Shown here: one piece after another, positions 1-6,562 of the stretch
How positions within the stretch are numbered: position 1 is the stretch's first letter
Layout: every line of letters starts with the position of its first letter
NCBI GenBank assembly: GCA_041591635.1
Contig: JBFHRO010000054.1
Span: 1 to 16,814 of the forward strand
DNA from: JACKOD01 sp041591635
GTDB lineage: Bacteria; Pseudomonadota; Gammaproteobacteria; Pseudomonadales; Oleiphilaceae
Direction: 5' to 3'
DNA length: 16,814 nt
Program-made: the position numbers and the translations under genes
The notes under the pieces: generated by a model
Databases searched by the model: none
What the model saw: the letters and a program-made list of their open reading frames with translations, nothing else
Told to the model about the DNA's origin: nothing

Positions 1-522
1 ACCCAGCATTTTGGCAACCTTGTCGAAGGCCTCACCGGCGGCATCATCCAGAGACTCGCCCATCAACTGATAGCGACCGATCGCCTCCACCTGCACCAGC
101 TGGGTATGGCCGCCCGAAACCAGCAAGGCTACAAAAGGAAACGCCGGAGGGGTTGCCTCCAGCATCGGCGCCAGTAAATGCCCCTCCATATGGTGCACCC
201 CCAGGGCCGGCACCCCCAGCGAAAACGCCAACCCCTTCGCGACTGCGCCGCCCACCAGCAAAGCCCCCATCAACCCTGGCCCTGCGGTGTAAGCAATGGC
301 ATCAATCTGCCGCTTGGTCCGTTGCGCCCGCTCAAGTACAGAAATCACCAGCGGCAGCAGTTTTCTCACATGATCACGCGATGCCAGTTCAGGCACCACA
401 CCACCATAATCGGCATGCATCTCGACCTGACTGTACAATTCATGCGCCAGCAAGCCTTGATCACTGTCATAAAGCGCCACCCCGGTTTCATCGCAGGAGG
501 TTTCTATACCTAATACGAGCAT
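1..522 (-). CDS. tsaD: tRNA N6-adenosine threonylcarbamoyltransferase TsaD (N-terminal part)
   Basis: TsaD transfers the threonylcarbamoyl group from TC-AMP to A37 of tRNAs that read ANN codons, working with TsaB and TsaE in the cytoplasm. Reading leftward from the ATG at 522-520 gives 174 codons that run off the window. That is about half of the usual 330-350 residues, so the C-terminus is missing here. The start MLVLGIETSCDET is the family N-terminus. The metal-binding HHMEGH motif puts His111 and His115 where E. coli TsaD has them, and the glycine-rich GPGLMGALLVG and VSGGHTQL segments are present. A GGAG lies 8 bases before the ATG. The gene is divergent from rpsU, the standard gammaproteobacterial arrangement. 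Identity is very secure. Confidence 0.97.
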   Translation of the reverse strand, partial: MLVLGIETSCDETGVALYDSDQGLLAHELYSQVEMHADYGGVVPELASRDHVRKLLPLVISVLERAQRTKRQIDAIAYTAGPGLMGALLVGGAVAKGLAFSLGVPALGVHHMEGHLLAPMLEATPPAFPFVALLVSGGHTQLVQVEAIGRYQLMGESLDDAAGEAFDKVAKMLG

Positions 523-665
523 GCCTGTTGCTCCATTATTTACACTGTTTGAAGATACATTCTCGCGCCCCCGAAAACACAAAAGGCAAGGCGCTCGCCG
601 CAGGTCGCCCAGACTACCAGAATCCTCACCGGCCCGCGCTGCAACCGCTGCACATGATGCCAGAC

Positions 666-695
666 TTTACAAGACAATTAAAAAAGGATTAGAAT
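666..695 (+). promoter_or_regulatory. Sigma70-type promoter of the rpsU operon
   Basis: A -35 TTTACA (666-671) and a -10 TAGAAT (690-695) are separated by 18 bases, each one base from consensus. They are followed by a GC-rich discriminator, and transcription would start near 702. This leaves a leader of about 100 bases before rpsU. The region 523-805 between tsaD and rpsU otherwise holds no convincing gene. I did not find a LexA box (CTG-N10-CAG), which the E. coli operon has, and no clear minus-strand promoter for tsaD. Assigned from sequence only. Confidence 0.6.
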
Positions 696-805
696 TCGCG
701 CCCCTAAGGTTTAGATATTTGCTGTCATCGACGTTACTGAATCACGAATTGCCAGCAAAATCGCCTGTACCGCTGATCATTCACTTTAAAAAAACGGTAA
801 ATTAG

Positions 806-1021
806 ATGCCTTCAGTACGCGTAAAAGACAACGAACCCTTTGATATTGCTCTGCGCCGCTTCAAGCGCTCCTGTGAAAAAGCTGGCGTTCTTTCTGAAGT
901 TCGTCGTCGCGAGTTTTACGAAAAGCCCACATCCGTTCGCAAACGCAAAGCAGCGGCGGCTGTTAAGCGTCACGCCAAAAAGGTGCAGCGCGAACAAAGA
1001 CGCTTCGAGCGCCTGTACTAA
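806..1021 (+). CDS. rpsU: 30S ribosomal protein S21
   Basis: A 71-residue basic protein of the small ribosomal subunit, involved in initiation on natural mRNAs. Its length equals E. coli S21. The core (NEPFDIALRRFKRSCEKAG, then EVRRREFYEKPT, then AVKRHAKK, ending in RLY) is nearly the same as in E. coli. The ATG at 806 gives the expected N-terminus MPSVRVKDNEPF. The Shine-Dalgarno upstream is weak. It is the first gene of the rpsU-yqeY-dnaG-rpoD operon; yqeY begins 42 bases after its stop. No terminator hairpin is visible directly after rpsU. In E. coli the attenuating terminator sits there; here a comparable element is found just before dnaG. Confidence 0.98.
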   Translation: MPSVRVKDNEPFDIALRRFKRSCEKAGVLSEVRRREFYEKPTSVRKRKAAAAVKRHAKKVQREQRRFERLY

Positions 1022-1063
1022 CAGACTCGCACACTCAATGACGGTACATTTGCGACGCCTCTC

Positions 1064-1657
1064 ATGAGCACAGAACTCAAAGACCAGTTGACAGCCGCCA
1101 TGAAAGCGGCAATGAAAGCCAAGGACAAAGATCGACTTGGCACCATTCGTCTTGTGCTGTCCGAGTTCAAGCAAATTGAAGTGGATGAACGCATTGAAGT
1201 CGATGATGTCAGAGCACTGACTGTGCTCGACAAGATGCTCAAGCAGCGTCGCGACTCCATCAGTCAGTTTCAGAACGCCGGGCGCACCGATCTGGCCGAA
1301 AAAGAACTGTCCGAAGTCGCCGTCATTCAGGAGTTTTTGCCAACACCCCTTACCCAGAGCGAGATCAGCCAACTGATTTCTGATGCCGTTGCAGAATCCG
1401 GCGCCTCCTCTGCGCAAGACATGGGAAAAGTGATGGCCATCCTGAAGCCCAAAATGCAGGGGCGAGCCGAAATGGGCAGTGTCAGCCAGCTTGTGAAAAA
1501 AGCCCTCACAAGCCAGAAAGCCTGGTACCTCCAAGCCTCACGCAATCCTTACAACAACCTCGATGACTCGGGGTTTTTGTGTTTTCAGCCACACACCACC
1601 AAGCACCAGCAACGAGCAATTCATCTTGAGCGGCCTGATACCCCAACATTTCCTTGA
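1064..1657 (+). CDS. yqeY: GatB/YqeY domain protein with unusual C-terminal extension
   Basis: YqeY proteins resemble the tRNA-binding tail domain of GatB, the amidotransferase subunit. A role in tRNA binding is inferred from that likeness; the cellular function is not established. Residues 1-150 match the whole family, usually about 148 residues: LKDQL near the start, DKMLKQRRDSI at 56-66, IQEFLP at 88-93, DMGKVM at 119-124 and QGRAEMG at 132-138. The family normally stops soon after the LVKKAL-like end, at 143-148 here. In this gene the frame continues for another 47 residues (151-197) of unrelated sequence, and its last 32 bases overlap dnaG. A single C-to-T change at 1514 (CAG to TAG) would restore the usual length. 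It lies between rpsU and dnaG, as in many gammaproteobacteria. The Shine-Dalgarno is weak. Confidence 0.93.
   Translation: MSTELKDQLTAAMKAAMKAKDKDRLGTIRLVLSEFKQIEVDERIEVDDVRALTVLDKMLKQRRDSISQFQNAGRTDLAEKELSEVAVIQEFLPTPLTQSEISQLISDAVAESGASSAQDMGKVMAILKPKMQGRAEMGSVSQLVKKALTSQKAWYLQASRNPYNNLDDSGFLCFQPHTTKHQQRAIHLERPDTPTFP
1556..1585 (+). terminator. Intrinsic terminator-like hairpin (attenuator) before dnaG
   Basis: The arms 1556-1562 (AACCTCG) and 1569-1575 (CGGGGTT) form a 7-bp stem with one G-U pair and a 6-base loop. They are followed by a T-rich tract, five T at 1574-1578 and four more at 1582-1585. It lies 41 bases before the dnaG start. This is where an element like E. coli T1, which lowers dnaG relative to rpsU, would be expected. 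Oddly, it sits inside the open frame of the extended YqeY, so translating ribosomes would cross it. The stem is short, so strength is uncertain. Confidence 0.5.
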
Positions 1658-3347
1658 TGCGCTGCTTGAACGCACCAGCATTGTCGAGGTCATTTCCTCG
1701 CGTATATCCCTTAAGAGAACCGGAAACACGTACAAAGCCTGCTGTCCGTTTCACAAAGAAAAGACCCCCTCTTTTCACGTTACTCCCGACAAAAACTTCT
1801 ACCACTGCTTTGGCTGTGGCGCCAGTGGCGATGCCATCAGTTTTATTCGCGAGTTTGACAACCTGTCATTTAACGAGGCCGTCGAGGATCTGGCCAAAAT
1901 CGCCGGCATGGAAATCCCGCGCAACGCCCAGGAACTCAAACAGCTACAGCAGGTGCGCATCACCCAGGATGCTCTGGAACTGGCCGCCGACCACTACGAG
2001 CGCCAGCTTGGCAGCCACCCGCTCAGCGGGCATGCAAGGGAGTACCTGCAAAAGCGCGGCCTTAACCAGGAAGTGATTAGTCGATACCGACTGGGATTCG
2101 CGCCGCCAGATCGGAACAATCTGGCGCCCATCTGCAATCCTGAACAGTATCAGGCACTGGTGGAAGCCAAACTCATCTCCACCAATGACGGCCGCCCGTA
2201 TGATCTGCTGCAGAACCGGATTGTATTTCCTATTCGCAACCCCCGCGGAAAAACGGTCGGATTCGGAGGCCGAACCCTTGGAAATGACAAGGCGAAATAC
2301 ATCAACTCGCCAGAATCCCCGGTTTTTCACAAAAGCCACGAGATCTATGGCCTCTACGAAGCCTACCAGCAGCAACGACAGCTCAAGCAACTACTGGTGG
2401 TTGAAGGCTATATGGATGTGGTGGCACTGGCGCAGTTTGGCATTCACTATGCGGTTGCCACACTGGGAACCGCCACCAACCAAGACAACCTGTCTACCCT
2501 GCTCAAACACTGCAAGCAGCTGATTTTCTGCTTCGACGGCGACGCAGCAGGTTTCAACGCCGCAGTGAAAGCCATGCGCAACAGCCTGCCCCTTATGCAA
2601 GACGGCATGGAATTGCGCTTTTTGGTGTTGCCACCGGGCGAAGACCCCGACACCCTCATTCGCAAAGAAGGCAGGGAGAAATTCGATCACCGGGTTAACA
2701 ACGCCAAGGCGCTGTCGACGTTTTTTTTCGAGGTTCACAGCACCGGGCTCGACCTGAGCATTGCCGAGCACAAAGGCCACCTCAAGGAGCGCGCCAGCGC
2801 AGATCTGGCCCAGATTGCCTCACCCACCATTCGCAGCGCCATGAAAGCCCGGCTGTACGAACTCACCAACGCCTGGGCCGCACGCAACCAGACAGACTGG
2901 AAACGCACCAGGCACGCAGGCTTTGCGCCTCCCCCCCAAGCAAGCGAAGATATTCTGCCCATCCAGCGCCAGGGGGTTCAATGCCTGTGCCTCGCCCTGT
3001 ACTACCAGCCCGACAAGGCAGAAGACTACCTGGCGCAACTGACCCACCTCAATAGCGGCGAGTTTGCAACCGCACAGGGGTTTGCCCGGTTTTTGCGGGA
3101 CAACCGCATCAACACCACCGGCGAGTTACTCAGCCACCTGGCAAGACACAGCGAGCCCCGAAAAACCTTCTATACTCTTTTCGATGGCATGGAGCACATC
3201 CCTGCAGCCCACGCCGCCGTTGCGGAAGCCAGCGAACTGTTGCAAAGACAGATTCAGGAGCATCGAAAAAACACACTGATCGACAAACAGGTGCAGGGCA
3301 CCCTGACCAACGCCGAGAAAGAAGAACTGAAAATGCTGTCAAATTAG
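1626..3347 (+). CDS. dnaG: DNA primase DnaG
   Basis: DnaG makes the RNA primers for lagging-strand synthesis and works with the DnaB helicase at the fork. I chose the TTG at 1626. It gives the N-terminus (M)SGLIPQHFLDALLERTSIV and puts the zinc ligands at Cys40, His43, Cys61 and Cys64, the same numbers as in E. coli primase. An upstream in-frame ATG at 1563 falls in the terminator-like hairpin and would add 21 unconserved residues. From the TTG the protein is 573 residues (E. coli 581). The catalytic Toprim domain has EGYMDV with Glu260 and DGD with Asp304 and Asp306. The last 130 or so residues would be the DnaB-binding domain. The TTG start and weak Shine-Dalgarno suit a low-abundance protein. 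The start overlaps the yqeY end by 32 bases, so translational coupling is possible. Confidence 0.96.
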   Translation: MSGLIPQHFLDALLERTSIVEVISSRISLKRTGNTYKACCPFHKEKTPSFHVTPDKNFYHCFGCGASGDAISFIREFDNLSFNEAVEDLAKIAGMEIPRNAQELKQLQQVRITQDALELAADHYERQLGSHPLSGHAREYLQKRGLNQEVISRYRLGFAPPDRNNLAPICNPEQYQALVEAKLISTNDGRPYDLLQNRIVFPIRNPRGKTVGFGGRTLGNDKAKYINSPESPVFHKSHEIYGLYEAYQQQRQLKQLLVVEGYMDVVALAQFGIHYAVATLGTATNQDNLSTLLKHCKQLIFCFDGDAAGFNAAVKAMRNSLPLMQDGMELRFLVLPPGEDPDTLIRKEGREKFDHRVNNAKALSTFFFEVHSTGLDLSIAEHKGHLKERASADLAQIASPTIRSAMKARLYELTNAWAARNQTDWKRTRHAGFAPPPQASEDILPIQRQGVQCLCLALYYQPDKAEDYLAQLTHLNSGEFATAQGFARFLRDNRINTTGELLSHLARHSEPRKTFYTLFDGMEHIPAAHAAVAEASELLQRQIQEHRKNTLIDKQVQGTLTNAEKEELKMLSN

Positions 3348-3369
3348 CCAGATAAGAATGCTTCTCTGG
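3348..3369 (+). promoter_or_regulatory. Hairpin immediately after the dnaG stop codon
   Basis: Nine-base arms at 3348-3356 and 3361-3369 pair with one mismatch around the tetraloop AATG, starting on the base after the dnaG TAG. No T-run follows, so it is not a normal intrinsic terminator. In E. coli the dnaG-rpoD junction is an RNA-processing site that shortens the life of the dnaG segment. A similar role here is inference only. Confidence 0.35.
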
Positions 3370-3498
3370 ATGCAGACCACTTGCCGGATACGTGCAGAAG
3401 CGTCATGCCAGGTCAGATTGAAACCATGTTCGAGACTAAATATCAGACCAATGTCTTGAAACCCACACCGGTCACCCTCATATCAGGGCCTTGGAAAG

Positions 3499-3528
3499 TG
3501 GAACCTATTTCGCAGGAAATGCTATAAT
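3499..3528 (+). promoter_or_regulatory. Extended -10 sigma70 promoter of rpoD
   Basis: TGCTATAAT at 3520-3528 is a perfect TATAAT (3523-3528) with the TGn extension, 40 bases before the rpoD ATG. The best -35 region (TGGAAC, 3499-3504, 18-base spacer) is poor, which is usual for extended -10 promoters. It would give rpoD its own transcription in addition to operon read-through. The segment 3499-3514 also resembles a sigma54 element with GG and GC 10 bases apart. Confidence 0.65.
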
Positions 3529-3568
3529 CCCGGTTTATTTTTGACCACCAATTACCGATAGGGTGTCT

Positions 3569-5416
3569 ATGTCAGGCTCACAGCAATCCCGTTTGAGAGA
3601 GTTAATCACGCGAGGCAAAGAACAGGGTTACCTGACTTACGCAGAAGTAAATGACCACCTCCCTGAAGATATCGCTGATCCCGATCAGGTTGAAGATATC
3701 ATTCGAATGATTAACGACATGGGCATTCAGGTGTGCGAGGTTGCACCGGATGCAGACTCGCTCATCATGAGCGAAGGTGACTCGGCTGATGAAGAGATCG
3801 CCGCCGAAGCCGCCGCCGCCCTGGCCGCCGTTGAATCCGACGTAGGCAGAACCACAGATCCGGTGCGCATGTACATGCGCGAAATGGGCACCGTCGAACT
3901 ACTCACCCGCGAAGGTGAAATCCAGATTGCGAAGCGGATCGAAGAGGGTTTGCGTGATGTCATGTCGGCACTGGGCCATTTTCCCGGCACCATTTCCGGC
4001 ATCATCTCGGCCTACGACACCATAGTGGCAGAAGAAGGCCGACTCAGTGACATCGTCAGCGGTTTTCTCGACCCCGACAGCACCGATGAAGTAGCCACGA
4101 CCGACGCGGTTCCCGACCTGCCCGAAGCCAGCAGTGCCGACAGCGCGACCGATGACGATGAAGACGAAAGCGGTGATGGTGCAGACACCGATGAGGTCGA
4201 GTCCGGCCCCGATCCGGAAGAGTGCCGGATTCGCTTTGAAGCCTTGCGCGAAATGCAAAACGCGGTCAATAAAGTCATTGCGAAGCATGGTCGCAACAGC
4301 CCCGAATGCACCGCTGCCCTGGCTGAACTGGGAGCCTTTTTTGCCCCTTTCAAACTCGCGCAAAAACAGTTTGATGCCTTGGTTGCCCGAATCCGCCGCA
4401 TCAACGATCAGGTAAGGGAGCATGAGCGAACCATCATGAATATCTGCGTGCGTCAGTGCAAAATGCCGCGCAAGGATTTCATCAAGTTTTTCCCGGGCAA
4501 CGAGATCAACCAGGATTGGGCGGCCAGCCTGGCCGGAAGCCGTCACGCCTATGGCCAGGCCATTGCGGCGCGTGCCGACGAAATTTCCCGCCTGCAGCGG
4601 AAAATCACCCAACTGTCGCGGGAGTCCGAACTGGACGTGGCCGAAATCAAGGAGATCAATCGCCGCATATCGATTGGCGAGGCCAAGGCGCGCCGGGCCA
4701 AGAAGGAAATGGTCGAGGCCAACCTGCGACTGGTTATCTCCATTGCCAAGAAGTACACCAACCGTGGCCTGCAGTTTTTGGATCTGATTCAGGAAGGCAA
4801 CATCGGCCTGATGAAGGCGGTTGACAAGTTCGAGTACCGCCGTGGCTACAAGTTTTCGACTTACGCCACCTGGTGGATACGGCAAGCCATAACCCGTTCG
4901 ATCGCTGATCAGGCTCGTACCATCCGGATTCCGGTTCACATGATTGAAACCATCAACAAGCTGAACCGGATTTCACGCCAGATGCTGCAGGAGATGGGCC
5001 GCGAACCCACGCCCGAGGAGCTCGGCGAGCGCATGGAAATGCCCGAAGACAAGATCCGCAAGGTGCTCAAAATCGCCAAGGAACCCATTTCGATGGAAAC
5101 CCCCATTGGCGATGACGAAGACTCGCACCTGGGTGACTTCATCGAAGACAGTGCCGCCGAATCGCCGGTTGACTCAGCAACCTCGGAAGGACTGCGTGAA
5201 GCTACCAAGCAAGTACTGGCAGGCCTCACCGCCCGAGAGGCCAAAGTACTGAGAATGCGCTTTGGCATTGAAATGAACACAGACCATACGCTGGAAGAAG
5301 TGGGCAAACAGTTCGATGTGACACGCGAACGCATTCGCCAGATCGAAGCCAAGGCCCTGCGTAAACTGCGCCACCCCAGCCGATCTGATCACCTGCGCAG
5401 CTTTCTTGACGAGTAA
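3569..5416 (+). CDS. rpoD: RNA polymerase primary sigma factor RpoD (sigma70)
   Basis: The housekeeping sigma factor, which directs RNA polymerase core to -10/-35 promoters. The ATG at 3569 gives 615 residues (E. coli 613) and has an AGGG about 6 bases upstream. A GTG at 3563 is in frame but overlaps that Shine-Dalgarno. Region 1.1 begins with the conserved ITRGKEQGYLTYAEVNDHLP. Region 1.2 (DPVRMYMREMG) follows an Ala/Glu-rich linker, then comes a non-conserved region with an acidic stretch near residues 190-215. Regions 2.1-2.4 include ANLRLVISIAKKYTNRG, DLIQEGNIGLMKAVDKFEY and TYATWWIRQAITR. Region 4 ends in the DNA-binding VTRERIRQIEAKALRKLRHP. No frameshift is seen. It is the last gene of the operon and is followed by a clear terminator. 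Confidence 0.99.
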   Translation: MSGSQQSRLRELITRGKEQGYLTYAEVNDHLPEDIADPDQVEDIIRMINDMGIQVCEVAPDADSLIMSEGDSADEEIAAEAAAALAAVESDVGRTTDPVRMYMREMGTVELLTREGEIQIAKRIEEGLRDVMSALGHFPGTISGIISAYDTIVAEEGRLSDIVSGFLDPDSTDEVATTDAVPDLPEASSADSATDDDEDESGDGADTDEVESGPDPEECRIRFEALREMQNAVNKVIAKHGRNSPECTAALAELGAFFAPFKLAQKQFDALVARIRRINDQVREHERTIMNICVRQCKMPRKDFIKFFPGNEINQDWAASLAGSRHAYGQAIAARADEISRLQRKITQLSRESELDVAEIKEINRRISIGEAKARRAKKEMVEANLRLVISIAKKYTNRGLQFLDLIQEGNIGLMKAVDKFEYRRGYKFSTYATWWIRQAITRSIADQARTIRIPVHMIETINKLNRISRQMLQEMGREPTPEELGERMEMPEDKIRKVLKIAKEPISMETPIGDDEDSHLGDFIEDSAAESPVDSATSEGLREATKQVLAGLTAREAKVLRMRFGIEMNTDHTLEEVGKQFDVTRERIRQIEAKALRKLRHPSRSDHLRSFLDE

Positions 5417-5428
5417 CCACCCTCTCCG

Positions 5429-5459
5429 AAGGGCCAGATCTAACGATTTGGCCCTTTTT
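5429..5459 (+). terminator. Rho-independent terminator of the rpsU-rpoD operon
   Basis: The arms 5431-5439 and 5446-5454 form a 9-bp GC-rich stem with one G-U pair and a 6-base loop, followed by TTTTT at 5455-5459. Two A-T pairs can extend the stem at its base. It begins 12 bases after the rpoD stop, which is convincing in both shape and place. Confidence 0.92.
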
Positions 5460-5483
5460 CGACACCCGAACAAGCATCAAGCC

Positions 5484-5512
5484 TTTGCATTAAGGCACGC
5501 CTGCAGTATTAT
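5484..5512 (+). promoter_or_regulatory. Promoter of tRNA-Ile2
   Basis: A -10 TATTAT (5507-5512) lies 17 bases after a modest -35 TTTGCA (5484-5489). The -10 is followed at once by GGCGCCC, a GC-rich discriminator typical of stable-RNA promoters under stringent control. The start would fall near 5519, about 20 bases before the mature tRNA. Confidence 0.6.
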
Positions 5513-5540
5513 AGGCGCCCTTCATTCAACACAAAGATTA

Positions 5541-5617
5541 GGGCCTTTAGCTCAGTTGGTTAGAGCATCCGACTCATAATCGGCAGGTCGCTGGTTCAAG
5601 TCCAGCAAGGCCCACCA
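5541..5617 (+). tRNA. ileX: tRNA-Ile2 (anticodon CAU, lysidine type)
   Basis: A 77-base tRNA with encoded CCA. The acceptor GGGCCTT pairs fully with AAGGCCC, and the D stem GCTC/GAGC and T stem GCTGG/CCAGC are perfect. The anticodon loop is CTCATAA, giving CAU. Such tRNAs are elongator Met, initiator Met or Ile2. The T arm and flanks (GGTCGCTGGTTCAAGTCCAG) match E. coli ileX rather than metT, and ileX also sits beside rpoD in E. coli. So this is most likely the Ile-AUA decoder, whose C34 must be changed to lysidine by TilS. One oddity is that pair 27-43 is U-C, where E. coli Ile2 has G-U. The tRNA identity is certain; the Ile2 type is about 85 percent sure. Confidence 0.93.
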
Positions 5618-5621
5618 CCCT

Positions 5622-5669
5622 GTTGTTTTCCTGCGGCGTTGTTTTCCTGCTGCGTTGTTTTTCCTGCTG
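5622..5669 (+). repeat. Three tandem 16-base repeats after tRNA-Ile2
   Basis: Units 5622-5637, 5638-5653 and 5654-5669 share GTTGTTTTCCTGC followed by GGC or TGC. The third has one extra T. A partial fourth, TTTGTTG, follows. They begin 5 bases after the tRNA CCA end. No hairpin terminator is evident for the tRNA, so this T-rich array may be its 3' trailer. The rest of the gap up to 5777 shows only a tiny GCCG/CGGC hairpin at 5740-5751. Confidence 0.7.
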
Positions 5670-5777
5670 TTTGTTGCCGACCAGATCAGCCATTAACGCA
5701 CATGCACACTGTCAACATTCCTGTCACTCTCTCCAGACTGCCGCAAACGGCCGGCTGACTATCTACAGGAACTCCTG

Positions 5778-6557
5778 ATGTCAAACTATGTGTCTCCCTC
5801 GTTGCAATGGGTCAATATGGCCACCGCACCCATGCAAAAATGGTTCACACCGACTTTTGAAGGCTGGGAGCATGTTCCGGATCACTCCCGCCTGTTGTTT
5901 GTCGGCAATCACACCCTGTTCGGACTGCTGGACGCACCGCTCCTTGGCGCCGAAATCTACCGCCGCAAGGGGTGGATGGTTCGTGGCCTGGGTGATCGCA
6001 TGCACTTTCGCATTCCCGGCTGGGGCGCCCTGTTGCGTCGCCACGGCGTGGTAGAAGGCACTCCCGATAATTGTGCTTTGTTGATGCAGTCGAACCAGCC
6101 CATTCTGGTATTCCCGGGGGGCGGGCGTGAAGTCTGCAAACGCAAAGGCGAAGCCTATCAGCTGATCTGGAAAGCCCGCCGCGGCTTCGCCAAACTGGCT
6201 GCCGAGCACAACTACAGCATCGTCCCCGTGGCCGCCCTGGGCGCAGACGAGTGCTACGATATTCTGTGGGATGCCAATGACTGGCAAAAAATCCTGCCAT
6301 CACGGCTGCTGAATTCAAAGCTCTATCAAAACACGCTGCGCCAGGGCGAGGTGATTTTTCCGATCGCCGCCGGCTTCAAGGGCTCGCCCCTGCCCAAACC
6401 CATCCCTTTTCGCTTTGCCTTTTGTCCGGCAATCGACACGCGACAGGTCGATGCCAACGACCCCCGACAGGTGTGGCAGTTGCGAGAGCAGGTGCGCTTC
6501 GTGCTTGCCAAAACATTGGCTCAACTCAAAGCCGCTTCACACCAACCCCCAACCTGA
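5778..6557 (+). CDS. Lysophospholipid acyltransferase family protein (PlsC/DGAT2-like)
   Basis: A 259-residue protein with glycerolipid acyltransferase motifs, likely moving an acyl chain onto a lipid alcohol at the inner membrane. Motif I appears as GNHTLFGLLD with His45 and Asp52 (His-x6-Asp, longer than the classical H-x4-D of PlsC). The FPEG-type motif appears as FPGGGREV at 112-119. This FPGG-x-RE form resembles the DGAT2/TMEM68-type branch more than bacterial PlsC. A start at 5778 is supported by AGGA about 7 bases upstream. No clear transmembrane segment is present. The stop lies 5 bases from the converging tesA stop, which suggests little room for terminators. The exact acceptor is unknown, and a wax-ester or triacylglycerol role is only a possibility. 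Confidence 0.85.
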   Translation: MSNYVSPSLQWVNMATAPMQKWFTPTFEGWEHVPDHSRLLFVGNHTLFGLLDAPLLGAEIYRRKGWMVRGLGDRMHFRIPGWGALLRRHGVVEGTPDNCALLMQSNQPILVFPGGGREVCKRKGEAYQLIWKARRGFAKLAAEHNYSIVPVAALGADECYDILWDANDWQKILPSRLLNSKLYQNTLRQGEVIFPIAAGFKGSPLPKPIPFRFAFCPAIDTRQVDANDPRQVWQLREQVRFVLAKTLAQLKAASHQPPT

Positions 6558-6562
6558 AGCCG

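Noticed and set aside
153..692. Plus-strand reading frame of 179 codons over tsaD
   Set aside because: It lies opposite the conserved tsaD sequence, is Pro/His-rich with no recognisable domain, and runs into the rpsU promoter.
812..1534. Long minus-strand frame over rpsU and yqeY
   Set aside because: It is antisense to two conserved genes and its residues look like a shadow of their codon bias.
3899..4939. 346-codon minus-strand frame inside rpoD
   Set aside because: It is wholly antisense to intact rpoD, with no start signal or domain.
5541..5669. Integration (att) site at the tRNA 3' end
   Set aside because: No integrase and no second copy of the tRNA end occur in the window; the repeats do not contain tRNA sequence.
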